A stretch of DNA of 64,000 nt from Arthrobacter zhaoxinii (GCF_025244925.1 NZ_CP104275.1:434001-498000), one strand, 5' to 3'. Shown: positions 26,628 to 35,847, counted from the stretch's first letter. Notes: a model not told the origin generated them from the sequence alone. Translations and numbers: made by a program.

Positions 26628-27605
26628 ATGAAAGCCATCGTTATTGGAACACCCGGCGGACCGGAAGCACTGGAACTGCAGGATGTTCCCGCCCCCGAGG
26701 CCGGACCGGGTGAGGTGCTGATCGACGTCATTGCCGCCGGCATCAACCGCGCAGACGTGATGCAGCGCCAGGGCCACTACCCGGTGCCCGCCGGAGCATC
26801 CGAATATCCGGGCCTGGAAGTCTCCGGCCGGATTGCCGCGCTGGGTGAGGGCGTTGAAGGCTTCGCCGTGGGAACCGAAGTGGTGGCACTGCTGACCGGC
26901 GGCGGATACGCCGAGCAGGTTGCCGTCCCCGCCGGGCAGGTCCTGCCCCTGCCGGACGGCTTCGATGCCGTCACCGCAGCGTCCCTGCCGGAAACCGCAG
27001 CCACCGTCTTCTCCAACCTCTTTATGGCCGCCGGCGTCAAGGAGGGGGACTACGTCCTCATCCACGGCGCCACGGGCGGCATCGGGACCATGGCCATCCA
27101 GATGGTGGCCGCGTTCGGCGCCGTTCCGATGGTGACCGCAGGCTCGGCGGAAAAGCTCGAGCTGGCTGAATCCCTCGGTGCGAAGGTCCTCATCAACTAC
27201 AAGGAGCAGGACTTCGTCGACGCGGTCCGCGAAGCAACCGACGGCCACGGCGCGGACGTCATCCTCGACGTCGTCGGCGCCAAATACCTCCAGCGGAACC
27301 TGGACGCGCTCGCCGTCGCCGGCCGCCTGGTGATCATCGGACTGCAGGGCGGGGCCAAGGCGGAACTGAACCTTAACCAGCTCATGACCAAGCGCGCCGC
27401 CGTCATCGGCACCACTCTGCGCGGCCGGCCCGTGGAGGAAAAGGCCGCCATTATGTCCGCCGTCGGTGAATACGTCTGGCCGCTGCTGGAGTCCGGCCGG
27501 ATCCGCCCCCTCGTGGACCGCACCTTCCCGCTGGCCGAGGCTGCCGCCGCGCACGAGTATTTCGACTCCGGGCAGCACGCCGGCAAGATCCTGCTGACGC
27601 TCTAA
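26628..27605 (+). CDS. NAD(P)H:quinone oxidoreductase, zeta-crystallin type
   Basis: A 325-residue zinc-free MDR reductase. The N-terminus MKAIVIGTPGGPEALELQDV and motif AAGINRADVMQRQGHYP are typical of QOR/PIG3-like proteins that use NADPH to reduce quinones. The cofactor motif VLIHGATGGIGTMAIQ lies near residues 140-155. No zinc ligands are present, as expected. The ATG follows GGAAGGAC. A single gene with its own hairpin downstream; likely a redox-protection enzyme in the cytoplasm. Confidence 0.92.
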   Translation: MKAIVIGTPGGPEALELQDVPAPEAGPGEVLIDVIAAGINRADVMQRQGHYPVPAGASEYPGLEVSGRIAALGEGVEGFAVGTEVVALLTGGGYAEQVAVPAGQVLPLPDGFDAVTAASLPETAATVFSNLFMAAGVKEGDYVLIHGATGGIGTMAIQMVAAFGAVPMVTAGSAEKLELAESLGAKVLINYKEQDFVDAVREATDGHGADVILDVVGAKYLQRNLDALAVAGRLVIIGLQGGAKAELNLNQLMTKRAAVIGTTLRGRPVEEKAAIMSAVGEYVWPLLESGRIRPLVDRTFPLAEAAAAHEYFDSGQHAGKILLTL

Positions 27606-27629
27606 CCCGCACAACGCATCCTGAACAAC

Positions 27630-27661
27630 GACGGCGGCCGCACACCTCTGCGGCCGCCGTC
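27630..27661 (+). terminator. Terminator-like hairpin
   Basis: A 13-bp GC-rich stem (27630-27642 with 27649-27661) lies 24 bases past the quinone reductase stop. It lacks a T run, so termination may be inefficient. Confidence 0.55.
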
Positions 27662-27780
27662 ACGTATGTCTGTGACCGCCGCCTCACGCGCTGGTAATCT
27701 GCAAAGAGCAGGGCCACTCCCTGCCCCCGTTCGGTACGTATGTCAATGCAGACAAGCCACCGCAGACAAAAGGGATCATC

Positions 27781-30075
27781 ATGAGCGAGAACCAACGGCG
27801 CCGGGCCGACAACCGGCAACCACTGGACGGCGACGTCCTGGAACAGGACCCGGCACTGCCGCCGGTGGCCGTGGACCCGGAAGTCCTCGAGGCGGAGGAC
27901 CGTCGCTGGACGCCCGCGAAGATCGCCATTTGGGCGGGCATTGCACTGCTGGGCGGCTTCAGCTGGACCATGCTCGCCGTAGTGCGCGGCGAAACCGTGA
28001 ACGCCATCTGGTTCGTGTTCGCGGCCGTGTGCACCTACCTCATCGGCTACCGCTTCTATTCAAAGCTCATCGAAGCGAAGCTGCTGAAGCCCAATGACCG
28101 CCGCGCCACGCCCGCCGAGTATCGGGCGGACGGCAAGGATTACGCCGCCACGGACCGCAGGGTCCTGTACGGCCACCACTTCGCCGCCATTGCCGGCGCC
28201 GGCCCCCTGGTCGGACCGGTGCTGGCCGCGCAGATGGGCTACCTCCCCGGCACCATCTGGATCATTGTGGGCGTGGTGCTGGCCGGCGCAGTCCAGGACT
28301 ACCTCGTCATGTTCTTCTCCATGCGCCGCGGCGGACGGTCACTGGGCCAGATGGCGCGCGACGAACTCGGCCTCATCGGCGGCACCGCCGCCCTGATCGC
28401 CACCCTGGTCATCATGATCATCATCGTGGCCATCCTGGCCCTGGTGGTGGTGAACGCCCTGGCTGAAAGCCCGTGGGGCGTCTTCTCCGTCAGCATGACC
28501 ATCCCGATCGCCCTGTTTATGGGGATCTACCTGCGCTACCTGCGTCCGGGCAAGGTCACCGAGGTCTCCATCATCGGCTTCGTCCTCCTGCTCGCCGCCA
28601 TCATTGCCGGCGGCTGGGTTGCCGATACCCCGCTGGGCGACGCCCTGACCCTGGAGCCGACCACCATTGCGTGGGGCATCATCATCTACGGCTTCATCGC
28701 CGCCGTCCTGCCCGTCTGGCTGCTGCTGGCCCCGCGCGACTACCTCTCCACCTTCATGAAGGTGGGCACCATCGTGATGCTGGCCGTGGCCATCATCATT
28801 GTCCGCCCGGAGATCAACGTCCCCGCGGTCAGCGAGTTCGCCAGCCGCGACGACGGTCCCGTGGTCGCCGGACCGCTCTTCCCGTTCCTCTTCGTCACCA
28901 TCGCCTGCGGCGCCCTGTCCGGCTTCCATGCGCTGATTTCCTCCGGCACCACCCCGAAGATGCTGGAGAAGGAACGCCAGACCCGGTTCATCGGCTACGG
29001 CGGCATGCTGATGGAGTCCTTCGTGGCCATCATGGCGCTGGTGGCTGCCATCTCCATTGACCGCGGCATCTACTTCGCCATGAACTCCTCCGCCGGTGCC
29101 ACCGGCGGGACGGTGGAGGGCGCGGTCGCCTTCGTGAACGGGCTGGGCCTGGCCGGAGTGAACCTCACCCCGGATATGCTCTCGTCGCTGGCATCCAGCG
29201 TGGGCGAGGAATCCATTGTGTCGCGCACCGGCGGTGCGCCCACCCTCGCCGTCGGCCTGGCCACGATCATGCAGAGCCTGATCGGCGGACCCGGAATGAT
29301 GGCGTTCTGGTACCACTTCGCCATCATGTTCGAGGCCCTGTTCATCCTCACCGCGGTCGACGCCGGCACCCGCGTCGCCCGGTTCATGCTGCAGGACACC
29401 ATCGGCAACGTGGCCCCGAAGTTCAAGGACATGTCCTGGCGTCCCGGAGCCTGGATATGTACGGCCATCATGGTTGCCGGCTGGGGGTCGATCCTGATCA
29501 TGGGAGTCACGGACCCGCTTGGCGGCATCAATACCCTGTTCCCGCTCTTCGGCATCGCCAACCAGCTCCTGGCCGCCATTGCACTGGCTATCTGCATGGC
29601 GATCATTGCCAAGAAGAACGCGTTCAAGTGGCTCTGGATCGTGGCCCTGCCCCTGGCGTTCGCCGCGGTGGTGACCATCACGGCGTCGTTCTACAAGATC
29701 TTCTCGCCGGTGCCGAGCGTCGGGTACTGGGCCAACCACGAGGCGTTCCAGGCGGCGCTCTCCCGCGGCGAGACCAGCTTCGGCACGGCCAAGACGGTGG
29801 AGGCGATGGAAGCGGTGGTCCGCAACACCCTCATCCAGACCACGCTCTCGGTGGTGTTCGTGACGCTGGCGATCATCGTCATCATCACGGCCATCATTGC
29901 CAGCATCCGGTCCTTCCGTTCGGGCGGCGCCCCGAGCGCCGAGGATCCCGCCGTCGCATCCCGGACCTTCGCCCCGGCGGGCTTCCTCGCGACGCCGGCG
30001 GAAAAGGAGATTGCCGCCCAGTGGCAGTCGCTGCCCGAGGAGAACCGGCCGGCAAAGAAGGCGGCACACTCATGA
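27781..30075 (+). CDS. cstA: Carbon starvation protein CstA, peptide/pyruvate transporter
   Basis: A 764-residue polytopic membrane protein with about 16-18 hydrophobic helices. CstA-family wording is strong: TDRRVLYGHHFAAIAGAGPL, GYLPGTIWIIVGVVLAGAVQ, GCALSGFHALISSGTTPKML-like segment, and MFEALFILTAVDAGTRVARF. The family imports peptides and, in several bacteria, pyruvate under carbon limitation. A polar N-terminal tail of ~45 residues precedes the first helix. It overlaps the next small gene by 4 bases (ATGA), the usual cstA-ybdD arrangement. Confidence 0.95.
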   Translation: MSENQRRRADNRQPLDGDVLEQDPALPPVAVDPEVLEAEDRRWTPAKIAIWAGIALLGGFSWTMLAVVRGETVNAIWFVFAAVCTYLIGYRFYSKLIEAKLLKPNDRRATPAEYRADGKDYAATDRRVLYGHHFAAIAGAGPLVGPVLAAQMGYLPGTIWIIVGVVLAGAVQDYLVMFFSMRRGGRSLGQMARDELGLIGGTAALIATLVIMIIIVAILALVVVNALAESPWGVFSVSMTIPIALFMGIYLRYLRPGKVTEVSIIGFVLLLAAIIAGGWVADTPLGDALTLEPTTIAWGIIIYGFIAAVLPVWLLLAPRDYLSTFMKVGTIVMLAVAIIIVRPEINVPAVSEFASRDDGPVVAGPLFPFLFVTIACGALSGFHALISSGTTPKMLEKERQTRFIGYGGMLMESFVAIMALVAAISIDRGIYFAMNSSAGATGGTVEGAVAFVNGLGLAGVNLTPDMLSSLASSVGEESIVSRTGGAPTLAVGLATIMQSLIGGPGMMAFWYHFAIMFEALFILTAVDAGTRVARFMLQDTIGNVAPKFKDMSWRPGAWICTAIMVAGWGSILIMGVTDPLGGINTLFPLFGIANQLLAAIALAICMAIIAKKNAFKWLWIVALPLAFAAVVTITASFYKIFSPVPSVGYWANHEAFQAALSRGETSFGTAKTVEAMEAVVRNTLIQTTLSVVFVTLAIIVIITAIIASIRSFRSGGAPSAEDPAVASRTFAPAGFLATPAEKEIAAQWQSLPEENRPAKKAAHS

Positions 30076-30272
30076 GTGCCGGCGTTGCGGTCCGCCAAAG
30101 CGTGGCCGGTTTCGTGCGGTTCTTCCGGGACGTGATGGGGGAGGACGCGTACCGCAAGTACACGGACTTCCACGCCGCGTCCGGCTGCACCTCGCCCTTG
30201 ATGAGCGAGCGCGAATTCTGGCGGGACAAGATGGACCGGCAGGACGCCAACCCGGAGGGCCGCTGCTGCTAG
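30072..30272 (+). CDS. YbdD/YjiX-family small protein (DUF466)
   Basis: A 66-residue protein translated from an ATG overlapping the cstA stop. The sequence VRFFRDVMGEDAYRKYTDFH and the end PLMSEREFWRDKMDRQDANP then EGRCC match the YbdD/YjiX family, which is almost always encoded after CstA/BtsT transporters and is needed for pyruvate uptake in Escherichia coli. The C-terminal double cysteine is conserved in the family as I know it. It probably works as an accessory of CstA. Confidence 0.9.
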   Translation: MSAGVAVRQSVAGFVRFFRDVMGEDAYRKYTDFHAASGCTSPLMSEREFWRDKMDRQDANPEGRCC

Positions 30273-30299
30273 CTTCGGCCATCCGGTTCAATCGAAAGC

Positions 30300-30359
30300 A
30301 CGACGGCGGCACCGCAGTTGAGTCAATCAGCTGCGGTGCCGCCGTCGTTGTTTCCTTTT
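30300..30359 (+). terminator. Intrinsic terminator of the cstA operon
   Basis: A perfect 18-bp stem (30300-30317 with 30331-30348) is followed by TGTTTCCTTTTG. Confidence 0.85.
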
Positions 30360-30471
30360 GTTGCCGGTCCGCTGGCCCGGCGCCTCTGGAAAAGCGCCAA
30401 AACGGCGGGGAAAACCCGGAAATCCGGCTATCCGCGGGGCAACCGCCGGCAACCGTGAGAGCATTAATGCC

Positions 30472-31137
30472 ATGACTGAACAGAGCGGATCCTCCGACCG
30501 CCCCGTGGCGGCTCCGGGCGCGCCCGTGGGACAGAAGTCAGAGCAGACGCCGGCCGACGACGGCACGGCTCCCTCCGCGGCAGCACCCCACTCGGCGGCT
30601 GAGCACCCCGCGGACGATGCTTCAGGGCACGGCAAGGGCAAGGGCGGTCCGGCCAAACTCAACGAGCTGGTGGACGAGCCGGCTAAGGTCATGCGGATCG
30701 GCACCATGGTCAAGCAGCTGCTTGAAGAGGTGCGCAACGCCCCCCTGGACGATGCCGCCCGCAACCGGCTGGCAGAAATCCATGACCGGTCCCTAAAGGA
30801 GCTGGAGGACGGGCTTGCCCCGGAACTGGTGAGCGAGCTGCACCGGATCAATCTTCCGTTCACGGATGATTCCACCCCCACCGACGCGGAGCTGCGGATT
30901 GCGCAGGCCCAGCTGGTGGGCTGGCTCGAAGGGTTGTTCCGCGGCATCCAGACGGCCATCGCCGCCCAGCAGACCGCCACGCACGCAGCCGGACGCCTGC
31001 AGCTGCGCCAGCTGCCGCCCGGAACCATACTGGCGCCGGGAGTGGTTATTGGAGACGACGGGGAACCGCACCGGGCTTCCCAAGGGGTCGGCAGTCCGCG
31101 GCAGGAACCGCAATCAGGCCCCGGCCAGTACCTGTAG
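30472..31137 (+). CDS. bpa: Bacterial proteasome activator Bpa
   Basis: A 221-residue protein. Residues 1-60 are Ala/Pro/Gly-rich and disordered; the core forms a helical bundle (VMRIGTMVKQLLEEVRNAPL, AELRIAQAQLVGWLEGLFRG, then IQTAIAAQQ). The C-terminus is GQYL, the exact tail by which Mycobacterium Bpa (Rv3780) docks on and opens the 20S proteasome. It forms a dodecameric ring and helps ATP-independent degradation of unfolded proteins. The ATG at 30472 is the first start giving the family N-terminus. The proteasome genes themselves are not in the window. A small helical gene follows after 7 bases. Confidence 0.93.
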   Translation: MTEQSGSSDRPVAAPGAPVGQKSEQTPADDGTAPSAAAPHSAAEHPADDASGHGKGKGGPAKLNELVDEPAKVMRIGTMVKQLLEEVRNAPLDDAARNRLAEIHDRSLKELEDGLAPELVSELHRINLPFTDDSTPTDAELRIAQAQLVGWLEGLFRGIQTAIAAQQTATHAAGRLQLRQLPPGTILAPGVVIGDDGEPHRASQGVGSPRQEPQSGPGQYL

Positions 31138-31144
31138 GACATAG

Positions 31145-31621
31145 ATGGCACTTTTTGCAGCCGCCCGGCAGGGGCGGAAAGATGACGTGGAGCTCGGCAA
31201 GGGCGTCTGGCGGCGTGCACACGACCGTTTCACGCGCGGCCTGGACCGGTATTACCAGATGCTGGAAGGCGTCGAGGATGATGCCATCTACAACGAGCTG
31301 GTGACCGTGGCGAATGACCTCGCGGGTCTGCTGCCGCGCGTCCGGGAGGTCTGTACCTCCGCGCAGCGGCAACTGCCCAGCACCGGCCAGAACATTCCCG
31401 GGGCGTTGACCGCGGTGCACCGCGCGTTGTCCCGCAGCGGGAATTCGCTGGCAGCCGCCGCGGAGGCCGCGGCCATGTCCCGGCTCGAAGGGGAGCGCTG
31501 GGGGATCGCGTCGGCAGGCCTGGACAATGTCCGGCGCCGCGCGGAACTGGTGCAGGAGGACGTGGTGGAGGCAGAACGCGCCCTGCTCAGCGCCCAGGAA
31601 ACAGGGATTACGAGAAAGTAG
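31145..31621 (+). CDS. Conserved helical protein of unknown function, downstream of bpa
   Basis: A 158-residue protein that I do not recognise. It is almost entirely predicted helical (LGKGVWRRAHDRFTRGLDRY, then VTVANDLAGLLPRVREVC) without membrane segments or signal peptide. The 7-base gap to bpa implies co-transcription, so it might assist the proteasome activator or act in the same stress response; that is inference from context only. The gap downstream (31622-31751) is AT-richer than average and holds the next gene's leader. Confidence 0.7.
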   Translation: MALFAAARQGRKDDVELGKGVWRRAHDRFTRGLDRYYQMLEGVEDDAIYNELVTVANDLAGLLPRVREVCTSAQRQLPSTGQNIPGALTAVHRALSRSGNSLAAAAEAAAMSRLEGERWGIASAGLDNVRRRAELVQEDVVEAERALLSAQETGITRK

Positions 31622-31723
31622 TAATAAGCCTTTCGCGAAAAAACCTGCTTAATGGGGAAAAAAGATTTCCAAACCGGGAATACGTTACGCAGTGTTTTCG
31701 CGCTGAGCTTATCCGCTTTGTCC

Positions 31724-31740
31724 TGCCCGGCAACCGGGCA
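31724..31740 (+). promoter_or_regulatory. Small hairpin before the aldo/keto reductase ribosome site
   Basis: TGCCCGG-CAA-CCGGGCA, a 7-bp perfect stem with a 3-base loop, directly precedes AAGGATGAGG, the ribosome site of the next gene. It might affect translation; no further evidence. Confidence 0.35.
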
Positions 31741-31751
31741 AGGATGAGGAC

Positions 31752-32588
31752 ATGACTACATCACCGGTACTGACTTTCAATGACGGCAACACCATCCCCC
31801 AGCTCGGCTACGGCGTGTGGCAGGTTGAGGACGAGGTTGCCGAAAAGGTAGTGGGACAGGCGTTCGAGGTCGGCTACCGCCACATCGACACGGCCAAGAT
31901 CTACGGCAACGAAGCCGGCGTCGGCCGCGCCATTGCCGCCACCTCCGTTCCCCGCGAGGACATGTTCATCACCACGAAGGTGTGGAACGCAGACCAGGGC
32001 TACGAAGAGACACTGAAGGCCTTCGACGCCTCCATGGAGCGCCTCGGCCTGGAAACCCTGGACCTGTACCTGATTCACTGGCTGCAGCCGAAGCAGAACA
32101 AGTACGTGGACACCTGGAAGGCGCTGGTTGAGCTACAGAAGCAGGGCCGCGTCAAGTCCATCGGCGTCTGCAACTTCACCAAGGAAGCCCTGCAGGAAAT
32201 CATCGACGCCACCGGCGTTGTCCCGGTCCTGAACCAGGTCGAAACCCACCCGTACCTGAATCAGGCCGATCTGCGTGCCTTCGAGGCCGAGCACAACATC
32301 CTGCACGAGTCCTGGTCCCCGCTGGGCTCCGGCAAGGGCCTGCTCGAGGATCCCAAGCTCGTTGAGATCGCCGCGAAGTACGACGGCGCCACCCCGGCAC
32401 AGGTTGTCATTGCCTGGCACCTGGCCCTGGGCAGCATCGTTATCCCCAAGTCCGTCACGGAATCCCGCATCCGCGAAAACTGGGAAGCACTGAACCTCAC
32501 GCTGAGCAATGAGGACATCGAGGCCATCAACGCACTCGACAACGGCACCCGTTACGGCGCGGATCCGGCCACGGCCGACTTCGCCTAA
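31752..32588 (+). CDS. Aldo/keto reductase (2,5-diketogluconate reductase type)
   Basis: A 278-residue NADPH-dependent reductase of the AKR5 type. The tetrad is visible: Asp in YRHIDTAKIYGNE, the nearby Tyr, Lys in FITTKVWN and His in LYLIHW. The NADPH phosphate loop is IPKSVTESRIREN. Family length is normal. It probably reduces small aldehydes or keto-sugars; the true substrate is not readable. A single gene between bpa and the flagellar island, ending at a terminator shared with fliW. Confidence 0.93.
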   Translation: MTTSPVLTFNDGNTIPQLGYGVWQVEDEVAEKVVGQAFEVGYRHIDTAKIYGNEAGVGRAIAATSVPREDMFITTKVWNADQGYEETLKAFDASMERLGLETLDLYLIHWLQPKQNKYVDTWKALVELQKQGRVKSIGVCNFTKEALQEIIDATGVVPVLNQVETHPYLNQADLRAFEAEHNILHESWSPLGSGKGLLEDPKLVEIAAKYDGATPAQVVIAWHLALGSIVIPKSVTESRIRENWEALNLTLSNEDIEAINALDNGTRYGADPATADFA

Positions 32589-32604
32589 CCTTTAGGGCTA
32601 AGCA

Positions 32605-32644
32605 CACAAAAGGCGCACGTTCTTCGGAACGTGCGCCTTTTGTG
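32605..32644. terminator. Bidirectional intrinsic terminator
   Basis: A perfect 18-bp stem (32605-32622 with 32627-32644, loop TTCG) with AAAA and TTTT in the arms lies between the convergent aldo/keto reductase and fliW genes. Confidence 0.9.
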
Positions 32645-32653
32645 CGTCAGGAT

Positions 32654-33046
32654 CTATGCAGCAACCGGCTCCAGAGGAGCGCGGACCGGCCAGTCCTGGT
32701 CTTCCAGGATCACCTGGGCGCAGCTGCCGGTGGATACATTGACCACAATCGGTGCCAGCAGATTCACTGTGGTTCCGTCGAGGGTGGGATTGGCCACCAC
32801 GAGTACGACGGCGTCCTCCGGGGTTTCCAGTTTCAGCTGGCGGCGCTGGTCGTCGGTGATTTCCGGATGGTACTGCGGTAGATACACGGCTGCGTCCAGG
32901 ACAAACAGCCGGTGGGGTGTGCCCGCCACGGTTCCCGCGGAGCTCATGGCGTACAGGCCGCTGGCACCGTCAATGTCATCGAGACGGAAGTCCACGTCCG
33001 GAGCGAACCCCGGAGGCGGTGTGAGGAAGGTCAGGGCCGTGCTCAT
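32654..33046 (-). CDS. fliW: Flagellar assembly factor FliW
   Basis: A 130-residue FliW. Typical segments are LTFLTPPPGFAPDVDFRLDD, LYAMSSAG and ETPEDAVVLVVANPTLDG followed by TVNLLAPIVVN. In Bacillus, FliW binds flagellin in the cytoplasm and, when flagellin is exported, is freed to sequester CsrA, which otherwise blocks flagellin translation. The csrA gene lies at the far end of this island (60799) and the fliC leader here carries matching CsrA sites. It overlaps flgL by 4 bases and is the last gene of the flgN-flgK-flgL-fliW operon. Confidence 0.95.
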   Translation of the reverse strand: MSTALTFLTPPPGFAPDVDFRLDDIDGASGLYAMSSAGTVAGTPHRLFVLDAAVYLPQYHPEITDDQRRQLKLETPEDAVVLVVANPTLDGTTVNLLAPIVVNVSTGSCAQVILEDQDWPVRAPLEPVAA

Positions 33047-33930
33047 CGCAGGAAGTCCATCAGGGTGGGCTGCAGGGCCCGTGCCGTCACGGAGAGCGCC
33101 GCCTGGTACGCGACTTCCTGCAGCTTCATGTCCAGGATCACCTTCGCGGTGTCCAGGTCCTCGATGCCGGAACGGCGGCTTTCAAGGCTGACGGACTGGT
33201 CCAAAAGAGCATCCTTCGCTTTCAGGGTGGCGGAGTGGCGTACTCCGAGACCGGTGTGTTCCACCAGGACGGTGTTTGCCGCGGCGTCGATTTTCCCAAG
33301 GAAGCTGCTGACGTCCTTGCCGGACTCCAGCCCGGCCACGAGGTCATCGACCAGTCGGAACACGGAGGCATCTCCGGTGCCGAAGACGGCCGCGCCATTG
33401 GTGTCCACCTGCATCGGCGTCCCGCCGTCCAACCGCCGAGCGGTCGGCACCCCGTCCCCGGTGTACGTGTAGGAACCGTTTACTGAGGTGAAGGCGGCGC
33501 CTGCATCGGAGGTTCCGGCAAACACCGTCCGGCCCAGGTAGGTGGTGTTGGCCTCGCGCAGCAGGTCTGATTTCAGGCCGGTCAGTTCGGCGGCGATGGC
33601 CTTGCGGCTCTCCGGGGACGTGGAGCCGTTGGCGGCGCTGATCGTGAGGTCTTTGACCCGGTTCAAAATATCCGTGGTGTTGCTCAAGGCAGTGTCGGAG
33701 ACGCTCAGCCACCCCTCGGCATCGTTAATGTTGGAGGTGTACTGGGTGTTGGCGCGGATTTCGGCCCGGACCTTGAGGGCATTGGCGGTAGCTGCCGGGT
33801 CGTCGGAGGGCCGGGAGATAGCCGAGGAGGAGCTGACCTGCTCCTGCAGCTTGCTCATCCGGGACATGCTGGCCTGCAGGTTCTGCTGGGCTGCGCGGGC
33901 CATGGTCTGATTCGTGGTGCGGGTGATCAC
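33043..33930 (-). CDS. flgL: Flagellar hook-associated protein FlgL (HAP3)
   Basis: A 295-residue junction protein joining hook to filament. The N-terminal D0/D1 helix is flagellin-like (ITRTTNQTMARAAQQNLQAS ... SSAISRPSDDPAATANALKV), and the C-terminal helix is ILDMKLQEVAYQAALSVTAR. The middle domain is short. It is exported by the flagellar type III apparatus with the FlgN chaperone encoded upstream. It starts 2 bases after the flgK stop. Confidence 0.95.
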   Translation of the reverse strand: MITRTTNQTMARAAQQNLQASMSRMSKLQEQVSSSSAISRPSDDPAATANALKVRAEIRANTQYTSNINDAEGWLSVSDTALSNTTDILNRVKDLTISAANGSTSPESRKAIAAELTGLKSDLLREANTTYLGRTVFAGTSDAGAAFTSVNGSYTYTGDGVPTARRLDGGTPMQVDTNGAAVFGTGDASVFRLVDDLVAGLESGKDVSSFLGKIDAAANTVLVEHTGLGVRHSATLKAKDALLDQSVSLESRRSGIEDLDTAKVILDMKLQEVAYQAALSVTARALQPTLMDFLR

Positions 33931-33932
33931 GA

Positions 33933-35342
33933 TTACCTTCCAACAATTCCGGTGCGGTTGATGAGGGTGTCCAGCATTTCGTCAATGGCTGTCATAACGC
34001 GGGCGGCACCCTGGTAGGCCTGCTGGTACATCAGCAGGTTCACGTTTTCCTCGTCCAGGTCCACGGAGGCATTGGAAAGCTGCAGGTCCACGGCGGAAGA
34101 GGCAGCAACGTCGGCCAGGGTGGCCTGCTGCAGTTCGGCGCGGCTGAGGGAAGCGGTGGCCGTGACAAAGGTGCTCCACACGGCGTCGGCCGAACCGGCC
34201 TTGGACCCCAGCTGGGAGATCTGGTCCGCCAGGCGCCCGTCCAGGCTGCCCTTGCCGTCCGCACCCGGGAAGCCGGCGGCGATGCCGGAGGCGTCGGTCG
34301 GGAGAGCCTTCAACGTGGTGGCGGCGGGGCTGCCCACGGCGAAGAAATCCCGGTTGGTGGCACCGGTGGTGGTGGCTCCCTGCCGGTGCAGGTCGTTGAC
34401 GGTCCCGGCCAGCGCGGCGGCGACGTCGTTGTAGGAGGCCGCGGCCTTGGCCAGTGTTCCGCCTTTGGCTGCCGGGGCCAGAAGGGACACAGCGCCGGCA
34501 ATTTCGCCCTTGTTAATCCCCGCGGAGCCGGGACGGTCGGTCCAGGCCACGACCGTTTCCGCCGCGTCCGTCATGGAACGGCCGCCGGTGACGGTGAGGG
34601 AACGTGCAGACGTGCCCGAGACCAGCGCGTTGCCGTCAATCAGGACATCCACCATGCCGCCGGAGGATTCCCGGACGGTTGCTCCGGTCAGGGCCGAGAG
34701 GGTGGTGGCCAGGGCATTGCGCTGGTCCACCAGTTCGTTCGCTGATGCGCCGGCCGCGAGCGTGGAACGGATGGCGCCGTTCAGGGTGGCGAGCTGGGCT
34801 GCGCCGGCATTGACTTCGCTGACCATGTCATTGAGGCCGCTGCGGGTGCTGGTCCACTGCTCCGCCACCCCGTTGTAACCGGCGCCGATCTGGGTGGCGA
34901 CGGCGGTGGCTGCGTTAAGCAGCACGGCGGCGGCGGCGTTGTCCCCTGGCTTGTTCGCCACGCCCTGCCAGGCCGCGGACAGCGACTGCATCGAGGCGGA
35001 GAGCCCTTCAGCCCCGGGCTCGTTGAAGCCGTCTTCCAGCTCAATGAGGGCATTGGCGCGGACGGCGGAGTAGCCCGCCACTGCTGCGGTGCTGCGCACC
35101 CGGGTATCCAGCTGCAGGCTGCCCAGCCGGGCAATGGAATCCACCGAAACGCCCTGACCCACCCCGGTGCCGGCGCCAAACGGGCCGGTGGGGGCGAGCG
35201 TGGGCGCAGCGGAAGTGTTCAGCCGCTGGCGGGTATAGCCGGTGACGTTGGCATTCGCCACGTTCTGGCCGACGACGTCCAGGCCCTTTCGTGCGGCGGA
35301 AAGGCCGGTATAGGCCGTGTTCAGGCCGCTGAAGGTGCTCAT
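33933..35342 (-). CDS. flgK: Flagellar hook-associated protein FlgK (HAP1)
   Basis: A 469-residue HAP1, first ring between hook and filament. N-terminal signature: FSGLNTAYTGLSAARKGLDV then GQNVANANVTGYTRQR, the rod/hook family motif. The C-terminal D0 helix ends VNLLMYQQAYQGAARVMTAI. It is shorter than the enterobacterial protein (~550), as usual in Gram-positives. It starts 19 bases after the flgN stop. Confidence 0.95.
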   Translation of the reverse strand: MSTFSGLNTAYTGLSAARKGLDVVGQNVANANVTGYTRQRLNTSAAPTLAPTGPFGAGTGVGQGVSVDSIARLGSLQLDTRVRSTAAVAGYSAVRANALIELEDGFNEPGAEGLSASMQSLSAAWQGVANKPGDNAAAAVLLNAATAVATQIGAGYNGVAEQWTSTRSGLNDMVSEVNAGAAQLATLNGAIRSTLAAGASANELVDQRNALATTLSALTGATVRESSGGMVDVLIDGNALVSGTSARSLTVTGGRSMTDAAETVVAWTDRPGSAGINKGEIAGAVSLLAPAAKGGTLAKAAASYNDVAAALAGTVNDLHRQGATTTGATNRDFFAVGSPAATTLKALPTDASGIAAGFPGADGKGSLDGRLADQISQLGSKAGSADAVWSTFVTATASLSRAELQQATLADVAASSAVDLQLSNASVDLDEENVNLLMYQQAYQGAARVMTAIDEMLDTLINRTGIVGR

Positions 35343-35361
35343 TGTCTAGGAGTCCCTAACG

Positions 35362-35847
35362 TCAAATGCTTTGGTCAACCAGCCGGGCGGCTGACATGCG
35401 GGTGGCCGAGGTGCCGGCCGCCGTGTAGGTGTTTGCCTCGGGGTTCAGGCCCGCCAGTGTTTCCTGGGCGGACCGTGCTGCGGCGCGCAGGAACTGTTCG
35501 TTAATGTCGCGCAGTTCGCGGATCTTCACGGTCAGCTCCGTCATGGCCTGCAGATGGGCGTTGAAGATTTCCGTCCAGGGGCCAGCGGGTGCGGCGGCCA
35601 CCAATTCGCGCAGGGTGGCGTCTTCGGAGGTGCCCCATTCGACGGCGAGGCCGGCAACGGCGACGGCCCGGCCGAGATCGGCGGCGCGGAGGCGCTCGAG
35701 GACCTGTTCAACCTCACGGGTGGCGTGCGTCAGCCATTTGGTTTTTCCCGAGGTAAGCAGCAATTGTTCTTCTTCGAGCTTGAACACAAGAAGTTCCAAC
35801 AATTCACGCTCTTCCCATAGAAGGGCCGAGAGTCTCTGGGTACCCAT
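35362..35847 (-). CDS. flgN: FlgN-like export chaperone
   Basis: A 161-residue helical protein. The ATG at 35845-35847 follows an excellent GGAGGTGA site at 7 bases; a frame running up to a GTG at 35970 uses rare codons and is rejected as coding. Segments such as LSALLWEERELLELLVFKLE and RLVDQSI fit the FlgN/FlbH fold, which keeps FlgK and FlgL unfolded for export. It is the first gene of the flgN-flgK-flgL-fliW operon and has a sigma-28-type promoter about 130 bases upstream. Confidence 0.85.
   Translation of the reverse strand: MGTQRLSALLWEERELLELLVFKLEEEQLLLTSGKTKWLTHATREVEQVLERLRAADLGRAVAVAGLAVEWGTSEDATLRELVAAAPAGPWTEIFNAHLQAMTELTVKIRELRDINEQFLRAAARSAQETLAGLNPEANTYTAAGTSATRMSAARLVDQSI

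Noticed and set aside
28339..30069. 576-residue open frame on the minus strand
   Set aside because: Antisense to cstA, with the same His/Gly/Asp-rich composition and no start signal.
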